Source: Dasyornis broadbenti
Taxonomy: Eukaryota > Chordata > Aves > Passeriformes > Dasyornithidae
Direction of reading: 5' to 3'
Length of the DNA stretch: 64,000 nucleotides
Assembly: GCA_013397935.1 (NCBI GenBank)
Contig: VZRN01005835.1
Span: 1,269,690 to 1,333,689 of the forward strand
Part shown: piece by piece, positions 61,301-64,000 of the stretch
How positions within the stretch are numbered: the stretch's first letter is position 1
Layout: each line of letters opens with the position of its first letter
Made by a program: the position numbers and the translations under genes
Notes under the pieces: model-generated
The model's input: the letters and a program-made list of their open reading frames with translations, nothing else
Databases searched by the model: none
Told to the model about the DNA's origin: nothing

Positions 61301-64000
61301 GAATGGATTGCTTAAATCTGATTTGCTCTTTGAGATTCTGCCCATATTTAGTTAATTTATGATGACAGAAAAAATGGGGGAAAAAATCCTCCCCTGCTAC
61401 TGACCTGGCCAAATCAACTGGATCTCCCTTTGCAGATTATGGAGAAAATGGACTAGAGAATTCTACATCAGTAATTTATACTTCTTTTTCCTCTTCTGGC
61501 AAGCAGCAAAATTATAGCCTTCCAAACAGCAGGAAACTGAAATCCACAAACATTGAGCCCTCTTTAGAATTGTCAGCATGGATTTTGTATGAAGACGAGC
61601 AAGTCTTCTTAATTAAAATCCTGTATCACTATGAAAACATCTGTGAGCTGAAGTCCAGCACCACACTCAAACCTTGTGCAATCCAGCTGGCCTTTCACAA
61701 TTTGCCTCTGGTTTTCTGTAACATATCAACAATCCAGGACAGGACAGCCCGAGAAGCTAACTGATCAGGTCCTTATACAGCTGAGTTAAGGAAGAATTAG
61801 GCATTCCCTTATAAAAAACCCTTAAAGACAGCAGGAGCAAAATCAGCTGTGACTGCTGCAAAAGAAAGAGATGGAGAACTCAGGATGGATCTGTAGTGAG
61901 ATTGCCAGGTTGGTAGGTGAAATCAGAAAGTTTTGGGAGGGCTCCTAAATCCAGTATAAGTAGTAGGCAAGACCCAAGGCCTGATGAGGCCAGGACTGCC
62001 AACTCATCCCAAATAACACTTCAGCCTTCTATCCAGCCTGTGTTTTGACACATAACATGAAATTTACAAGCTAATTTAAAAAGGGGAAAAGTATTTCATA
62101 GAATTTGAGTTATATCAGCTCAGATTACTTTGGAAGGAGGAACAATTTCTCAAAAGTGTAATAAATAACATTCACCATTCATCAATAATAACAATAAAAT
62201 ATTAGTGTAATATAAAATATTTAACAAACCAAGCAAAACTAGCCCTTCCTAAAAATTTCCATCAGTCAGAGTATTTGACATACAGGAAGGGTTATGAAAA
62301 TATAAATTAGAGAGAGACATGTAGCTAACTGCCCAAGTGTTTAAGCATGCTAGCTCAAGACATCAGAAATTTTGAAGAAACTTTAGTGTTGGGAATAACT
62401 GCCCACCTTTCGATTTGTCCCAGTAAACTATCTTACTTCCTCCTGTAAATCTGTTACATAAATCCAAAAAGTATTTTTTTCATATTTCTCTGCAGAAGTC
62501 ATATGCTAAAAATATATATCCATAACAAGCTAAATAATTCAGCATGCCTATCAATCCCACTTCTTTGCCTCAAAAAATTCAGTGAATTTAGGCCTAGGCC
62601 TATTCAGACAACTACTTCACCTGCAGACTGTCTCACAGCCTCCACTCATTACTGTCAGCCAGCAGCACTGTCCTCCACAGGCTGACTTCGATGCTCCAGG
62701 CAGGTCTTGTCTTCCACTCCTGTGGTTTTTGTTGGGGATTTGGAGTTGGGTTTTTTGGGGGTTTTTTGTCTTCTTACAGTACAGAAGACTTCCAGGCACT
62801 AAGCAGAGTATTAATCTTGCATTTTTGATTCACAAAACCTTCAGCTAATGTCGTGAAATCTTTCCGTCAGATCAGAAGATAAGGAGACTATAGATCATAA
62901 AGGAGGATCTGTAAGAGGCACCTGGATACACCTGCTCGAACTGATATACCTTAGCCTGAGGAAGACAGAATTCTTTGATCAAAAAGAACTAAAGCAGCCT
63001 CACAGATAAGTCTCTCCAGAGAAAGAGAAACCAGAGCAAAAGAGGGATCAGCCACACTTGCAAGGTTTGAGGAACCCATGGAGAACTCGAACTTGAAGCT
63101 TCAGTCAGTCCAGTAAAAGAAAAGATGTGTTTTGAAGAAAGATTTAATCTTATCTTGAGTGCTGTAGAAACTGTCAGAAAGCGGAAAGCAAAAAAAAACC
63201 AAAAATAGGGCTCTGAAGTAGTAGCACTGCCACATGCTGCCACTAATGCCATCAGGGCTGTACAAATCTTGCAGGACTAATTGCTTCTCATATTAATCTT
63301 GTGACTTGCGTCTTAATTTCAGTGGAATTATCAATATGTGTGAAGTAAACAGCATTCAGTCCTGCATGGATAGATACAGTAATGAGGGCTTACGTACACA
63401 AACCCCATCCAATATACAGGTTCACAGAACAAAAAAACTTAGATACTGCAGGGCTTTAAAGCTAGCTCAAATTTAATCAAGTAAAATAAAAACAACGTTG
63501 AAAATAATCAAGTGACTAGAAAACTGCCTTTTAAAAGACTGCTATCACACTTGCAAATACTTATCCGAATAGAAGTTCTGTTAGGAACCAATTATTTACA
63601 TACTCTTGCTTTGATACGGACTGAGAAAGAGACATTCCCCCCCCCCATTCTTTCTATGTAGACATCATTTAAATACAGACAGTGCCTGTAAGCCGGTGAA
63701 GACTGGAAATATTCTCATCTTTGAGATTCAAAGTCAGATTTAAATGGCATATGTATGGCCTGATTTTAGTATATCTATTTTAACACATCATTAATGGGTA
63801 AATAAATAAGTAAATTTCTTCTGGCAAGGAAGAGAAATGGAAACATAATTAGGCATCAGATGAAAACACAGCTCCACAAAGACTTCATTCTATTATTTCT
63901 ATTTTGGACACGGCACCGGGTTAGTTTTGATGACCAAGCTTAGAGTCCCAAGCTCTGCCATCCATGCTTCAAAATCTCTGTGTCATTTCAGAAAAAGAGA

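Larger units (their letters stand above)
53768..64000. other. Unique DNA without a supported gene
   Basis: Contains the poly-T tract, an A15 run at 56046-56060, an AT dinucleotide repeat and a C10 run at 63637-63646. A plus-strand frame ending at a strong donor CTCAG|GTAAGAAG (56533) lacks a good acceptor. Frame 59293-59598 has a long pyrimidine tract and acceptor before it but no recognisable product. Confidence 0.5.

Noticed and set aside
1..64000. CRISPR arrays, operons, tRNA or rRNA genes, bacterial or phage systems
   Set aside because: No spaced direct repeats, no dense co-oriented coding and no cloverleaf motifs were seen; composition and repeats are those of a bird genome.

Overview
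This window looks like vertebrate nuclear DNA from a bird, probably a songbird. It is A+T-rich and CpG-poor, with no dense coding. It carries several CR1 LINE fragments in the 3'-truncated form typical of birds and two solo retroviral LTRs of the kind common in passerine genomes. There are no operons, tRNA or rRNA genes, or CRISPR arrays. Almost all open frames of 60-190 codons are chance frames in intronic or intergenic sequence. All family names here come from recognised motifs; no database was searched.

The best evidence for a gene is on the minus strand. Three short exon-like segments at 46067-46193, 27393-27455 and 24631-24689 have usable splice sites. They join in matching phase at both junctions and read through as a peptide that resembles the first half of a pleckstrin-homology (PH) domain (motif RERWCRLKGNLLF). 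Three more minus-strand candidates at 17295-17334, 16809-16847 and 10131-10272 lie downstream. The first could encode the C-terminal helix of such a domain, and the last has an excellent branch point, polypyrimidine tract and acceptor. I found no exon for the middle of the domain, so the model is incomplete and the gene is not named.

Mobile DNA: a solo LTR at 18107-19180 has perfect 5-bp target duplications and is interrupted by a 245-N assembly gap. An older, related LTR lies in the opposite orientation at about 20907-21740. A second solo LTR at 35830-36394 has perfect 6-bp target duplications. CR1 fragments lie at about 9073-9410, 9411-9620, 40660-41050 and 53164-53767, all antisense to the + strand. 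Two weak matches to an ancient amniote repeat motif are at about 24330-24385 and 55490-55550.

Layout: 1-9070, unique A+T-rich DNA; 9073-9620, CR1 pair; 10.1-27.5 kb, candidate minus-strand exons interleaved with the LTRs, a purine-rich block (15.1-16.4 kb) and a conserved-looking block (13.2-13.5 kb); 27.5-46.0 kb, a long putative intron with the 36-kb LTR and an old CR1; 46.0-64.0 kb, further unique DNA with homopolymers, a CR1 and a few weak exon-like segments. Gene and exon calls are inferences from sequence pattern and are scored low to moderate.
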